Assembly (NCBI GenBank): GCA_023512835.1
Contig: CM042087.1
Coordinates: 45,800,249 to 45,864,248 of the forward strand
Source of the DNA: Taxillus chinensis
Taxonomy: Eukaryota > Streptophyta > Magnoliopsida > Santalales > Loranthaceae
Length of the DNA stretch: 64,000 bases
Direction: 5' to 3'
Every line of letters begins with the position of its first letter. Position 1 is the stretch's first letter. Positions 34,521-46,339 of the stretch are shown piece by piece. A model generated the notes under the pieces. The model did not search any database. It was not told where the DNA came from and saw only the letters and a list, made by a program, of their open reading frames with translations. A program made the translations under genes and the position numbers.

Positions 34521-37055
34521 AGTAATATCATGGAGACTCGTAGTTTTTAATAATTTCCCTTGTTTTGGTGAAAACTTTATTTTGTAAATCATGGAAACTT
34601 CTTATCCTATGCTTTGAAAAGATGTTAGGCACCTCCTCTTTGATAATAAATGTTTTTAAAATGTTTTTATCATTTCATAACATGTATATGCAGTAGTTGT
34701 TGATAACTTGTCCACTCTCATGGTACGTGTAAGGCCTAACAGGGGCATATGAAGCAAGGGAGATTAAACCGATAACCTAAGCCTGAGAAGGGTCCAAGCA
34801 GCTTATCGTTCTAAGAGCTCGGCGCAGGTGATCAAGAAGTTCAATAAAAATACTTTTGGGGAACTCCATTCTCATAGGGAGGGACGCCATCGAGGAGCTC
34901 AATTGTTGTTAGGTAAAGTTCCTTCTGTCAAAAAAGTAAATATAGCTCTTCTTTGAACTACTTGAGAAAACATTTGATCATTTAAAGTGAGGAGAGGCCA
35001 TCTTTTGTGTTACCTCGTAATAATGCCCTTGCTACCCCCTTTGAGCTCGTAATAAATTTTCTTTCAAATGACCCGATCCCTAGTTCACCCCACCCTGGGG
35101 TAGTTCCTTAAAGCCGATTTCTTAAGAGAGGCAATTCGAGAGAAGGAAAAAAAGAGAGAAAAAACAGAGATGAAAATTCAATGAGGGTATTTTGGGGCAT
35201 GTGAAAAGAAAAGGAAAAGAAGAAACAACAAAGAAAAAGAAAAGAAAAGGAAGCATTTTAAATCGGACCTCCATCTTTGGGGTAGTTCATGAAGGAATAA
35301 AGCAACCCTTGGGACAAGTTTTCAAGAAAAAAATCAGTCTTATGAGTCTCCCGATAAGGATAGGAGCCCTACACTCTGGGGGAAATTTAGTCTATCCCTC
35401 ATAAAGAAAAAAACAAAAAAAACAAAAATCAAAAAAGAGTGGCAAAAGAATCAGCTTCTAAAGAGTTCAATTTGAGCTATGGATCATATCCAACCTAGAA
35501 TAGGTTTGAGCCTATTATATCCCTTCTTGATAAACCCTTAAACCTCAAGCCTTCGTTACGTCCTAAAAAAGTCCTCTCCGATTGAATGATCAAGGTTATT
35601 TTTCAAGTACTCAAATGAGAGTAAACACTTTCGATGCAAAAGGCAGACTTGGTGAAAACCCGAAAGGGCATCAAGGGTAAAATACAAAGCCATCTACAAG
35701 GCGAAGGGACAACAAGAATCCACATAAGATGGGCGTAGTGAAAATCCGACATGACTGCGAGTAAGATTCAAAGCCAAGAAAGCAGCAAGTGTTCAAATGC
35801 ACTAGATCAAGTCGAAGCCTAAACAACAACCTTTGACGGTGGAACCCAAAGCCATGAAAGCAAGAAGAGTCAAGATCAAGGCAAAGCTCCAAACAGCAAC
35901 TTCTGGTAAAGCCCAAAACCATTGCGTACTAACACGTTCGATCCAAGGATAAGATCCTAAAACCTCGAGACCCTTCAACTTAAATCTCAAAAAAAACCCT
36001 CAATCTCAAAAACCTCAAAACCATGAAGTACCAACCTTTCCAAATCATGAGGATAAAAACCCTAAAGCCCCAAGGCTATTATCTAATCTCAACCTCGAGG
36101 ACCTTTAAAATCATTGAGCTCCAATACTCCTACGTCAGCATGACTCTCGAAACCAGCTTACCAAGATCTCCAACCCATAAATAGGAAAACTCTCAAAGCC
36201 ATTGAGTACCAACCTTTCCAATCTCCGAGTATAAAACCCCGAGCTCCAAGACCATCCAATCCAGTCCTGGAAACCATCAAAACCACAGAGTACGAATACC
36301 TCTAGCCTCAAAACCATTGAGCAATTACCCACAAAATCTATGAATCAAACCCTCAAGTCATCAAGAACCATTGCCCAATCCAAGCTAGTCAAGCTCAGTC
36401 AACTTCGTGGATTATGCCCCTAGAAGCTCGTACCACTGCCATGAGAGGATGACAAGTTATGAATGCATTGCATAACCATGTTTGGAAATTATGTTTTAAA
36501 AAAAATATCATCTTTGGAAACTTGTTTTGAAAAAAAGGGAAAAAAAAGGAAAAAAGAAAAAAGAGAACATCTTTTGTACATAAAATGTTTATCCCTAGCA
36601 GGATCTCTCATGATATTACTTAGTAGAGGTGCTCGTCATCTAGGAAGACAGTGCTCAAGCGAAGCTCTTCAACTCAGGGAAGCTAAGTCTAGCAAACTCC
36701 CCAACTAAAGAAGAAAGAGTTCCCCATCATGATTGACATCATTCAACAACCCCTCAATAGCGTCAGGATATTTTCCCCCAGCAATGCAAAGTCGACCACT
36801 AACAGCATTAGGTCTCCAGTGAGTTAAGCTCCCCCAAAAAAAAAAAATACTTCGTGCGTATCATCAAACATCCTGCATCCATACATGCATCATGTGCATT
36901 TTCTCTTGTATAGGTTTCATGAGTAACTCTCCGAAGTTCCATACATTTCAAGCACTTGTATAGGCCCCTGCGAGCCATTATTCAAGTTTTCCCAAGCTTC
37001 TCTCCAAAGTCTCATAAGCCCAAATCACTTTTCAAGAAGTCAAGCCATAAAACTC
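34521..37055. other. Element D 3' non-coding region
   Basis: About 2.5 kb without a gene. 35640-36420 is rich in loosely repeated phrases such as CCATTGAGTACCAACCTTTCC. Such long, repeat-prone 3' regions are known from Tat/Ogre elements. Confidence 0.5.
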
Positions 37056-37465
37056 ATTTTTTTATGATATTGGATTGTCTCCTCTATCATTCCTCCATGA
37101 TCTTTGGTGTGTTCCTTTATCACTTGCATATATAATATTGGATTGTTTCCTCTATCATTCCTCTCGTGATACTTGGTGTGTTCCTTTATCACTTGCATTT
37201 ATGATATTGGATTGTTTCCTCTATCATTCCTTTATCACTCGCATATATGATGTTGGATTGTTTCCTCTATCATTCCTCTGTCGTGATATTGGTGTGTTCC
37301 TTTATCACTTTGCATATATGATATTAGATTGTTTCCTTTATCATTTCTTCGTTTTTGCTACAATACCGGTGTTTTCCTTTATCATTTTGCATATATGATA
37401 TTGGATTATTTCCTTTATCATTTCTTTGTTTCTCGCTACGATCCTGGTATGCTCCTTTATCGCTT
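37056..37465. repeat. Tandem repeat in element D 3' region, unit about 70 bases
   Basis: Five to six imperfect copies of a unit with GATATTGGATTGTTTCC, TCTATCATTCCT and GTGTTCCTTTATCACTTGC. The 107-aa frame across it is repeat-encoded and not considered a gene. Confidence 0.85.
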
Positions 37466-37902
37466 GCTTTGTCACAACTCATAGGCCTCCTGTGCCTGCG
37501 AAAGCTCTCAGGTTCTAGCCTTTTATATTCCTGTTAGCTCTAGGCTTTTAATTTTCTGTATCTTTGCATCATAGGCGGTAATCTTTCGACCTTTGTAACG
37601 CATTGTAAGCAAGTAATCCCCTTGCCTCTGCGAAGTCTCTCATGTCAACTCTAGGCTTTTAATTTTATGTCTTTATCCAAATCAACCCAGTAAGTTTCCC
37701 GTTCTCTACTACCACATGTCTCTTTTGATTCCCATTCCACTAAGCTTCAAGGCTTTTATTCCAAAAAAATACCAAGTTCCAGCAAGTACTCCGATTCCCA
37801 GCAGAACCATCCCTTGGTAACAAGGTAAGCCAGGTAAGTGGTCCAACCCATCCAAAACAAGTCCGTCTTATCTTTGTGCACCGTTCGAATACAAACGATA
37901 CA

Positions 37903-37916
37903 CAAAGAGGGGCAGT
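37903..37916 (+). other. Element D polypurine tract
   Basis: AAAGAGGGGCAGT directly before the right LTR. Confidence 0.7.
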
Positions 37917-38731
37917 TGTTGGACCCTATTTTTTCCGGGTTGGAAACATTTTATCAAATTCAATTTTCCTTCTATGCCGCTTCGGTTTGTTAAAATTTTG
38001 CAGAACGAGGGAATTGTGACCGTTGAGCGCAAATGCCCGATTTCAAGACATTATTCAAGAAAGGTCTCCAAATGCCAAAGAGCCAGTCCTGGGAGGTAGA
38101 AAATCAAATTCGAGAATCAACGCCATCAACCGCGCTCAATTCCGAGGTCAAACGAAGAAGATGTCATCAAAACAACGTTCGGGCCGCCAACGGTAGTCAA
38201 AACGGTAATTGACTTTCTAAATGGAGCACTGGATTAAGTCCTGAACCTCATAATCCTATTCTAATTGTCGTTCTGAGAATTTTGACATATATATTGTTTA
38301 TTTTCGCTCCGGGGCATTTTTCATTAAAAATTAAAAAATAAGTTATTTTTCGGTAATAAATAATCTCAATACAGGCTTGCCGTGAAAATGAGATCGTTTT
38401 CAAATAAAATTGACACGGGGTTGCTCGTCATGACGCCCCGAGTCCAAAAATAATTTTTTTCGAGATGTTTTGAAATTTGGTTTGTCCTACCGATCCCAAA
38501 AATCGAAAGACATCGGTTAAAAAACCAAAACAAAATAAATTTCTTTTCCTTTTATTTTCCAACTCACTCCAGGCCAGTGTCAACCTTTCATTGGTTGGAA
38601 GTAATAAAGACAAAATATCAAAACCAAAAACAAAAAAACAAAAAAAACAAAAAAAAAATCAAAACAAAAAATAACACGCACAACACAAAGAAGTCGTCTT
38701 CTCTCTCTCCCACGGCCGCCTCGTCTTCTTC

Positions 38732-41156
38732 GTCACGCCCCCGAATTCCAGGGAACCCAAAACCGGGTACATTACTTCCCCTTGCCCGCACCCGATAGGT
38801 CAAGGGGTTGGTGACTAGCACCAATGGAGACTACACCGCGGGTCTTGTCTCAAATATGCAACCCTGTACGATCATACATCAAGGGTAATCCTGTACTTTC
38901 CCATATATCATCATGCATACAATGAGTCAAACAATCATACAGACATCACATCATACAGTATGCAAATACAATCGTCTACGGACCCATGTCCGGGATATCA
39001 CATAAAACAATACAGAATATAATCTGTATCATACATCGAGTAGTGGGCGTCCTTCTGGAAGAAAGTCCTCCACTAGTCTCGGGTCACACTTGAAAAGGGT
39101 AAACAACAAGTAGGGGTGAGCGACAAGCTCGTAGGTGACCCCAAAACTCCACATCATGCAACACATATAAGTCTATACTATATGCTCGGTGTACTCGTGC
39201 ACCGTGTAGTGTGCACAATCATCAGGACTCGGCCTGCCCATACGAACAACTTGTCCATGATCCTCCATGGGATCCCAGCTCGGGGCACTCGGCCCTAGCT
39301 CCACGAGCTCAACGGCTCAAATCAGGCCTTAGCCTGTCCACAACGCAATATGCCCGGCCACGGTCGCCACACAAGGCCTGCCATCGGTGCATATGCCCGC
39401 CACATCAACCACATAGCACCATTGGTGCATCACGGTGAGAACCCAAACAAGTCACGGAGTCCATGCCCCAATACCTCACACCAACATACTAACATTAGTA
39501 TGGCATGTCATTCTCAATATTTCCTTTGGAACTGTAGCCAGTCTTCACAAGTAAATCCTCAATCCTTGATTTATGAAGGAAGTACCCATAGCAGCTATTT
39601 TCTTGAAATCAAAAGTCCCGGCATTGGGTTCCCATATCATAAATAAGATAATCTGATTTTTGGGGATTTTTCTGAGATGTCTAACCCCACTTTCCAAAAA
39701 TTCACCACTACGAACTTTTGGGTTTTTCCGAGATTTTACACTAAATCCCAATTTTCACATTTTGAAAGAGTGGAAATTAATTTTTCTAGTATTTTTCTTT
39801 GAATCCAAATGGGGGGTATTTCGTTATTTACATAGTAACTTAAGTATAATAGATGGGTATAGGTTACGATGTAAATAGGTCCATCCCGATCTTGTCCGGT
39901 GTCCGATCTACACCGTTGGAGCTGCGACTCGTAGCTCGAACCTGGCGACTCGTAGTTGAGGAACGGCGACTCGTAGGCCGTGGAGTGCGGAGCTGCAGCG
40001 TGCCTCGAAGACTCGAAGCGAGGCTACGATCTTCGACCTTCGGACTACGACCTTACCGAACTACGAACTTTCGAACTATGAACTTCGAACCTTCGAACCT
40101 ACGAACTACGACCCTACGAACTACGACCCTACGAACTACGAACTTTCGACCTACGAACTACGGGTCTACGAACTACCACCCGAACTTCGGATTTTCGTTA
40201 GTTCGACCCCGCAACGCGCCCAGGGTATCGTTCATCATCGTTTTGCCTGTTCTTCATCTAGAACACGCCCGGAAACTCCTAGACGCTCACTAACACCCCT
40301 GTTTCGCAACAAACTACGATATCTACCTCAAAACGCATCCAGAACGCCTCTAAATCGTGCAGAAACAACGAAACATATATAAAATTCCAGATTTCGAAAT
40401 CTAGATCTAAACCCGGATTTCCATGGTTGACTTATCAACCCTCATGAAAAACACAGTTAATCAACCCCAAAATCACAAAAACATATATCCACAATGATAT
40501 AAAACAATTCTTAACCACAGATCTTATGCTAAACCATTAGATCTAACCCAAAATTGGTTTTCCCCAAATTCGAGGGTTCATGCTCAATTTCATAAATCAT
40601 GATAAATTCATGCAGATCCAAAACAAGAGAGAGATAAGAAGTTCAAGGACACCTACTTGAAGTGAATCTTTGAGCTCCATGAACCCAAATCGCCCCAAAT
40701 CGCTAAGGCCTCCAAGCTCTCTTAAGCTCTCTCTCTCTCTCTCTCTCAAACGCTACAGACGTGAAACGTAAAGTGAAAGATTCTTCTCTTTTTTTCTACT
40801 ATTTATATTTCTTGATCAACCGACCTAGCCAACCATTGACCCAGTCAATAATTGACCTCCCAACACAAAAATAGACCTCCAAGGCCCCGAACTCCGAATT
40901 GAGTCAAATTACGGTCAAAACGCTCGAAATGATGAGCACAACACTAAACAGATATTATTACACCCAAATGATCGCCCAAACGCAAAGTCAACCAATAAAC
41001 CCCGAAAAGTCAACGATCGGGTTAAACGGGGCCTCGACTCGGAATTGGGCCCAAGTACGGTCAAAATGCTCACATCGACGGCTACACTACCGTCCGGATA
41101 GTTACATTCCCATAGAATGACTATCTCTCAAAACTACTCAAATATGAGTCTTTACA
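38732..41156 (-). mobile_element. Solo LTR of the element C family
   Basis: Starts GTCACGCCCCCG (first T of the LTR lost) and ends TTTACA. Perfect target duplication TCTTC at 38727-38731 and 41157-41161; the uninterrupted target is seen in the left LTR of D near 27910. The first 1.1 kb and last 0.5 kb match element C LTRs. The middle (about 39880-40200) carries a different tandem array built on GAACTACGA/CGACTCGTAG words. It is the residue of LTR-LTR recombination. Confidence 0.9.
40040..40185. repeat. GAACTACGACC minisatellite in the solo LTR
   Basis: About ten imperfect units of 8-14 bases (ACTACGAACTTTCG, ACTACGACCCTACG). It occupies the position where element C has TCCGGACTA/CACTTAGTCCCGG units. 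Confidence 0.85.
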
Positions 41157-42972
41157 TCTTCCTCCCAGATCCGCTTCATCCGCGTCGTCTTCCTTGCCTC
41201 CACGCCGCGCCCACCGGAGGACCACTGAAGTCCCATACCAGCACCAGCTCTCCTCGCCAAACCCTATCCAAGCTCAACCATGGCCTTAACCCCGGTTCCC
41301 TTCTCTCTCTCAAATGGAACCACAATGCTAACCACGATCGAGTCCGCGCCGCTTAACCCCTGACTCAAACCCTAGCGCCCTCTCGCCTATATAAGCCCCA
41401 GCCGATCAACAATGGCTCTGGATCTCTGGTTAGCTCAAAAAGTCCATCGCCCCATCGCCTCTCGCATCTCCATCTCTCGCCCCACTCTCTGGTTCATCAA
41501 AAAAAAACCCAACCACACCTCTGGTTCTCTCCTTCTTGGCTCTTCCCTCTCAGCTCCGAAAATCCAAAATACCCAAAAAAAAACCCAATCGCCCCCCCTC
41601 TCCTCCTCTGAAAAACCAGACCTCCACAATTCCCCCTCTGGCCCTCTTCTCCTCTCACCAAGAGCCCCGCTCCCCTTGGCTGGAATTCCCCCAGCCGGCG
41701 CCATTATGGGGCACAATCCATCGCCCTCCTCACCACCACGAAGAGTCGTCTACTCCCCTGAAGCCGAGCGATCGAACGAAGGTTAGAGGAAGCGAGAAGT
41801 CCGCACGAAATGGCTCCAGTGCCCCACAACATTCGGCCGGTGCCAGAAGAGGAAGCTGAGTTCGTGAAAGGGGTCTGCTTGGGGAAAAAGAAATATTTCT
41901 TTTGAGCGTGGTTTGTTTCTATAGTGTCTTTTATTTTGATGTGTCTTCTATTGTGTCTTTTATTTTTCAAGTGTACTTCCCTTGTTTTACAAGTGTTAGC
42001 CTGTATACCTGTTTTGTTGGTTGTTGTCCCTATGGTTTGTGTGCTGTTCTTCGTGTGTGGTGTCTGTCATGTTTAAGATGGATTTTGTTTTTTTTCGTTT
42101 GGTTCATTCATTCTCTTCTTTTGACAGTTGATTTTTGTTTGTGTTGTCTACTCACTGGGAACAAGTTTTTTAAGAAAAAAAAGAGGTGAAAGGAACAAAA
42201 CACAATAACAATGAAGAGAGGAAGGAAAGCATTTTGTCTTCTTTGCTTGCTGCCTGTTGCGTGCTATTTCCTCCCCTAATTTCTATTGCTATGAGGGATT
42301 TTCTTTCTTGTTTGGTTCAATCATTTAACAAAAAAAAATTGTTTTCAGTCCCGGTGGTTTTTAGCATGACTGTGTTTCATCTGTGTTTTCACGTCTGTGT
42401 GTCTACTATGGTCTCTAGCGTATAAGGTTATTAGGACTGTTGTGGCTGTTATGTTTTTTTTCTGTTTGCCCCATCCTGTTATATCTTCATTGCACCCTAT
42501 TTCCAGTCTCATATTGGCTTGGTGACTTCTGGCGTGGACATATTTAACCAAGCATTTTGTTTCTGTCTACCCAGTTCTTGCTTGTTTTGGTCTCTGGTGG
42601 GTATTGTTTTTCTAGCACGGCTATTGGATTATTTTATTTGTTTATTTATCTTGTATGGGTTTACTTCCTCCCCTTGCCCCTCTTATTATGAATGCGTGAT
42701 TTGGTTGGGGGGAGGATGTCCATCATGACCATGCTGTTTTTCCATTGTTATGTTTTGCTTTGCTTTATGGGTTGGGACGGCAAAAGTCTTGCATTGTGTT
42801 CTCCTACTGTAATGTTTATCAGGGACGTGGAACCTTTGAACATTGTTGTGTATTATTTTTATTTTTATTTTTATTTGTTGGCCTTAGGTGGATGTTAGCA
42901 TGGCCGGTGGGGTTTTGTCTGTTGGGGTTTGTGGCCTAGTTTTGTTGTAATGTTGTAAACACAAAGCATATA

Positions 42973-43194
<222 letters not shown>

Positions 43195-44414
43195 AAGAGA
43201 CAAAAACAAAAAACAAAAAATAAAAAACAAAAAAAAGAGAGAAGAAAACAGAGAGAGAAGGAAAGTGAGTTTGTTTTGTGTATGTTATACTCACACACTA
43301 CACATTTGTATTTTATTTATTTATTTTCAACTTTCATTATTTCTAAAAAAGGGGTGGTTAAAAAAATAATAAGAGTGTTTAAAAAAAGGGCATTTTTAAA
43401 AACAAACAAAAAAAACACTTTCCAAAACAAAAAAAACTAACAAAAAAGAAGTTTTCAAACAAACCAACCAACCAATAAAAGTTTTCCAAACAAAAGCCAA
43501 AAAATATTTTCCAAACAAAAAAATGTTTTCAAAAAAAACATAAACAAAAGAAAAAAAACAAAAACAAAAACAAAACAAACAAAATCTTTTCAACACACGT
43601 GTTTTTCTAATACTTGGTTTAGCATTATTAGTTTTACCTTTAGGATTATTGTAACCATTTAGTTTAGAACATCAAACATTGAATTTAGGATTAAATCAAC
43701 TTTGATCTTTTTCTTTAGATTTTTAGATGACTTAAATTTAATTGAAAACAAAATCATAGGTTTTTCCTTAGAGGTTTAGGATAAATTTTCAACTACAACA
43801 AATAAATTTTGAAACAAAAAGATCAAATAGGACTTCCTTTAAATACTTAGGGCAAATTGGACTTAATCGTAACTTCAACAAATGACTTAGAAGAATAAAA
43901 CAAGTAGAACTCTAGAACTTGAGAAATTCAAAACATCACTATTAGACTAGTTAAACTTAAACAACAATTAAAACAAATTAGAAACCTCCCAAACTCCTAA
44001 AATAGGTACCAAAAGGGCGTCATGGGGGTCTTAATCCTTCCTCACGCGTAATCAACTCCCGAGCCCACCCCAGCGGCATAGATAATTTCCTTTTAGGTGA
44101 CCAATTGCACCCCAAAAACGGTTGGTGGCGACTCCTGTATTTTCACCGCCATTCGGATGAAGGTTGGGGGAACCGCACCCCAAAAGCGGTTTCCCTCCCG
44201 GACGAAATCCGGTGATGACATGCATTATGATGCATGTGGTTACGGATTGTGGTGGTGTTTTGTTGAGTTTACGGACGTATGTCCTGTTATATGTTGTGTG
44301 CGGTGTATAACCCATTTGGGTATTGTGGCTTGCCGTTTGCAAATGGGTAGCATGTGTTTGTTATTCCTTGCATGTTGTTTTTTTTCGAGGACGAAAAGTC
44401 TTAAGGGGAGAGGA

Positions 44415-44973
44415 TGTAATGACCCGTGTTTTGGGATGTGAGGAGTTAGTCATAGTTTTGCCTTTTGAGTGGCAATTTTCTAGTTTTTGGGGAACTTCTA
44501 CTCTTGGACTTCAGCCAAATCATTTTATTTACCAAATAGGGAACTTTTGACGAAAGATGGTAGCCTAGGGAGGCAGAAATAGAGTGCACGTCATATGGGG
44601 CATTATGACGTGCAAGGTTTTTATTGCATGCCCGCTTCTACATGATGTAAGGAAGCTTGGGGTAGAATTTCACAGCATTTGGAGCCGCATGTCATATGGG
44701 GATATGACGTGCATTATGGTGTGCGGCCATATTTTTGCACCATCACCTTGGTTTTGTGATTCTAATTATCTTTTCCTAAAAGGGCATGTTGAAATTGTGG
44801 GTACTTTGTCTTGTGTGGATGCGGGAAGGTTGTAGCTTTGTTCCATCAAAATTACATCATTTTGATCCGAGATTCACTTAATCAAACTACGTCGTTTTGA
44901 TGTTGTGATGTCTATATAAAGAGGGAGGTCTCTTAGGTTTAGGGTTCTTCATTTGGTTAGCCACTACGGCCAC

Positions 44974-45017
<44 letters not shown>

Positions 45018-45156
45018 CTCGGTGTTTCTGGAGTGTTTAGCGTGTGTGGATGATATCTAGCGTGGGAGCGTGAAGGATTCTTGAGGTAGGGGTTCTGTTC
45101 CTCCTTGAACCTATCCCAGGGCTTTGGCCTTGTGATAGGCAATGTGGTGTTTGCTT

Positions 45157-45219
<63 letters not shown>

Positions 45220-46137
45220 CATATAGTTGTGATCTCCTATATGAATGTTGGCCTTCAATGGCGTGTTTTGCTTGGATGTATATATATACGTATGTTAAGT
45301 GTTTGATATTTTGCCTGTGAGGCCACATATGTTATGTGTTTGAGATTATGCTTGTGTGGCTATGCATCGTTATGTGTTTGATTTTATGCCTGTGTGGCTA
45401 AGTTTGAGAACCCGTGAATGGGCGCATGCTATGTGTTTGATTTTATGCCTGTGTGGCGAGAAATGTATGTTATGTGTTTGATTGCATGGTTGTTAGCCTG
45501 AGAGGTGTGGAAACTATTTGCCTGAGAGGCGGTTAAACTATTTGCCCGAGAAGCTGTTAAACATTTGCCCGAGAGGCGGTTAAATATTTGCCCGAGAGAC
45601 GGTTAAATTGTTAGCCTGGAAGGTGTGAAATTTGTACTTTGTGAGGCCGTGGAGCGATGAGATCGGGCCGTGGTTACGCCCATTTGAGTGGTGTGCTTTA
45701 CTTATATTTACAATCGCTACGACACCGCACTAGTACACGTTCTCATGTAGTGGTTAGGTGCATGGGATGGGTTGGGGAGACTTGATCCCTACTAAGCCGT
45801 GGTTGCTCACCCCTCCTACTATGTTTTGTTTTTCTTAGGGACCTACAGGCATTAGGTGGGAACACCAAGGTGGACAACAGGTTGTTTGTGGTTTTGGTTA
45901 ATGTTATTTGTATTATTATTTTTGAGAGGCTTTGTACCCCAGGTGGGAAGATATTGTAAAGTGGATTTTATTGTAATAAAGGCATGTGGTTTGATTGTAA
46001 ACGTTTATGGTGGTTTGAATTTAATAAATATATGATTTTGTCTTCCTGAATATATCTCGTGGAGGTGTATGTTGTCCTATGTGGGAATGTTGTATCCTAC
46101 CCCCTTATCCACCGCGTGGGTAAAGGGTGAGTCACGA
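44415..46137 (+). repeat. Element F 3' LTR
   Basis: Core promoter CTATATAAAGAGG (TATA box 44913-44920), AG run (44975-45012), TA and GT runs (45170-45214), then tandem motifs. AATAAA-like signals near 45978 and 46024 could end transcripts. The right border is approximate. Confidence 0.7.
45290..45625. repeat. Two adjoining minisatellites in the element F LTR
   Basis: First about five copies of TTATGTGTTTGATTTTATGC with CTGTGTGGC, then about five copies of TTTGCCCGAGAGGCGGTTAAA (about 22 bases). Confidence 0.85.
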
Positions 46138-46339
46138 ACCGTTTCCATTCATTCACATGCTTTTCTATTCATTCAATTCAATCACTCGTTCTTTTTAAAA
46201 AAAAACTTCAACGATAGGGATAATTCTCCAGCTTTTTCCATCCTCATATGTTATGTCTTTTTGTTTCTCCACTCCCCTCTTGTTTTCAGAACCCCCGCCC
46301 TCACACCAAATTAGTAACAAAAACCAGGAAAATCCCAAA

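Larger units (their letters stand above)
44226..46137 (+). mobile_element. Element F, right remnant with 3' LTR
   Basis: Continues 26640-27072 after element D. A polypurine tract (TCTTAAGGGGAGAGGA, ends 44414) is followed by an LTR starting TGTAATGACCCG at 44415 and ending near GAGTCACGA (about 46137). It is + oriented and Tekay-like in its termini. No coding remains. Its right end lies only about 200 bases before the CNL3 start codon. Confidence 0.7.

Noticed and set aside
37075..37398. 107-residue frame with repeated Leu/Phe/Tyr peptides
   Set aside because: Encoded by the 70-base tandem repeat; the peptide periodicity simply mirrors the DNA repeat.
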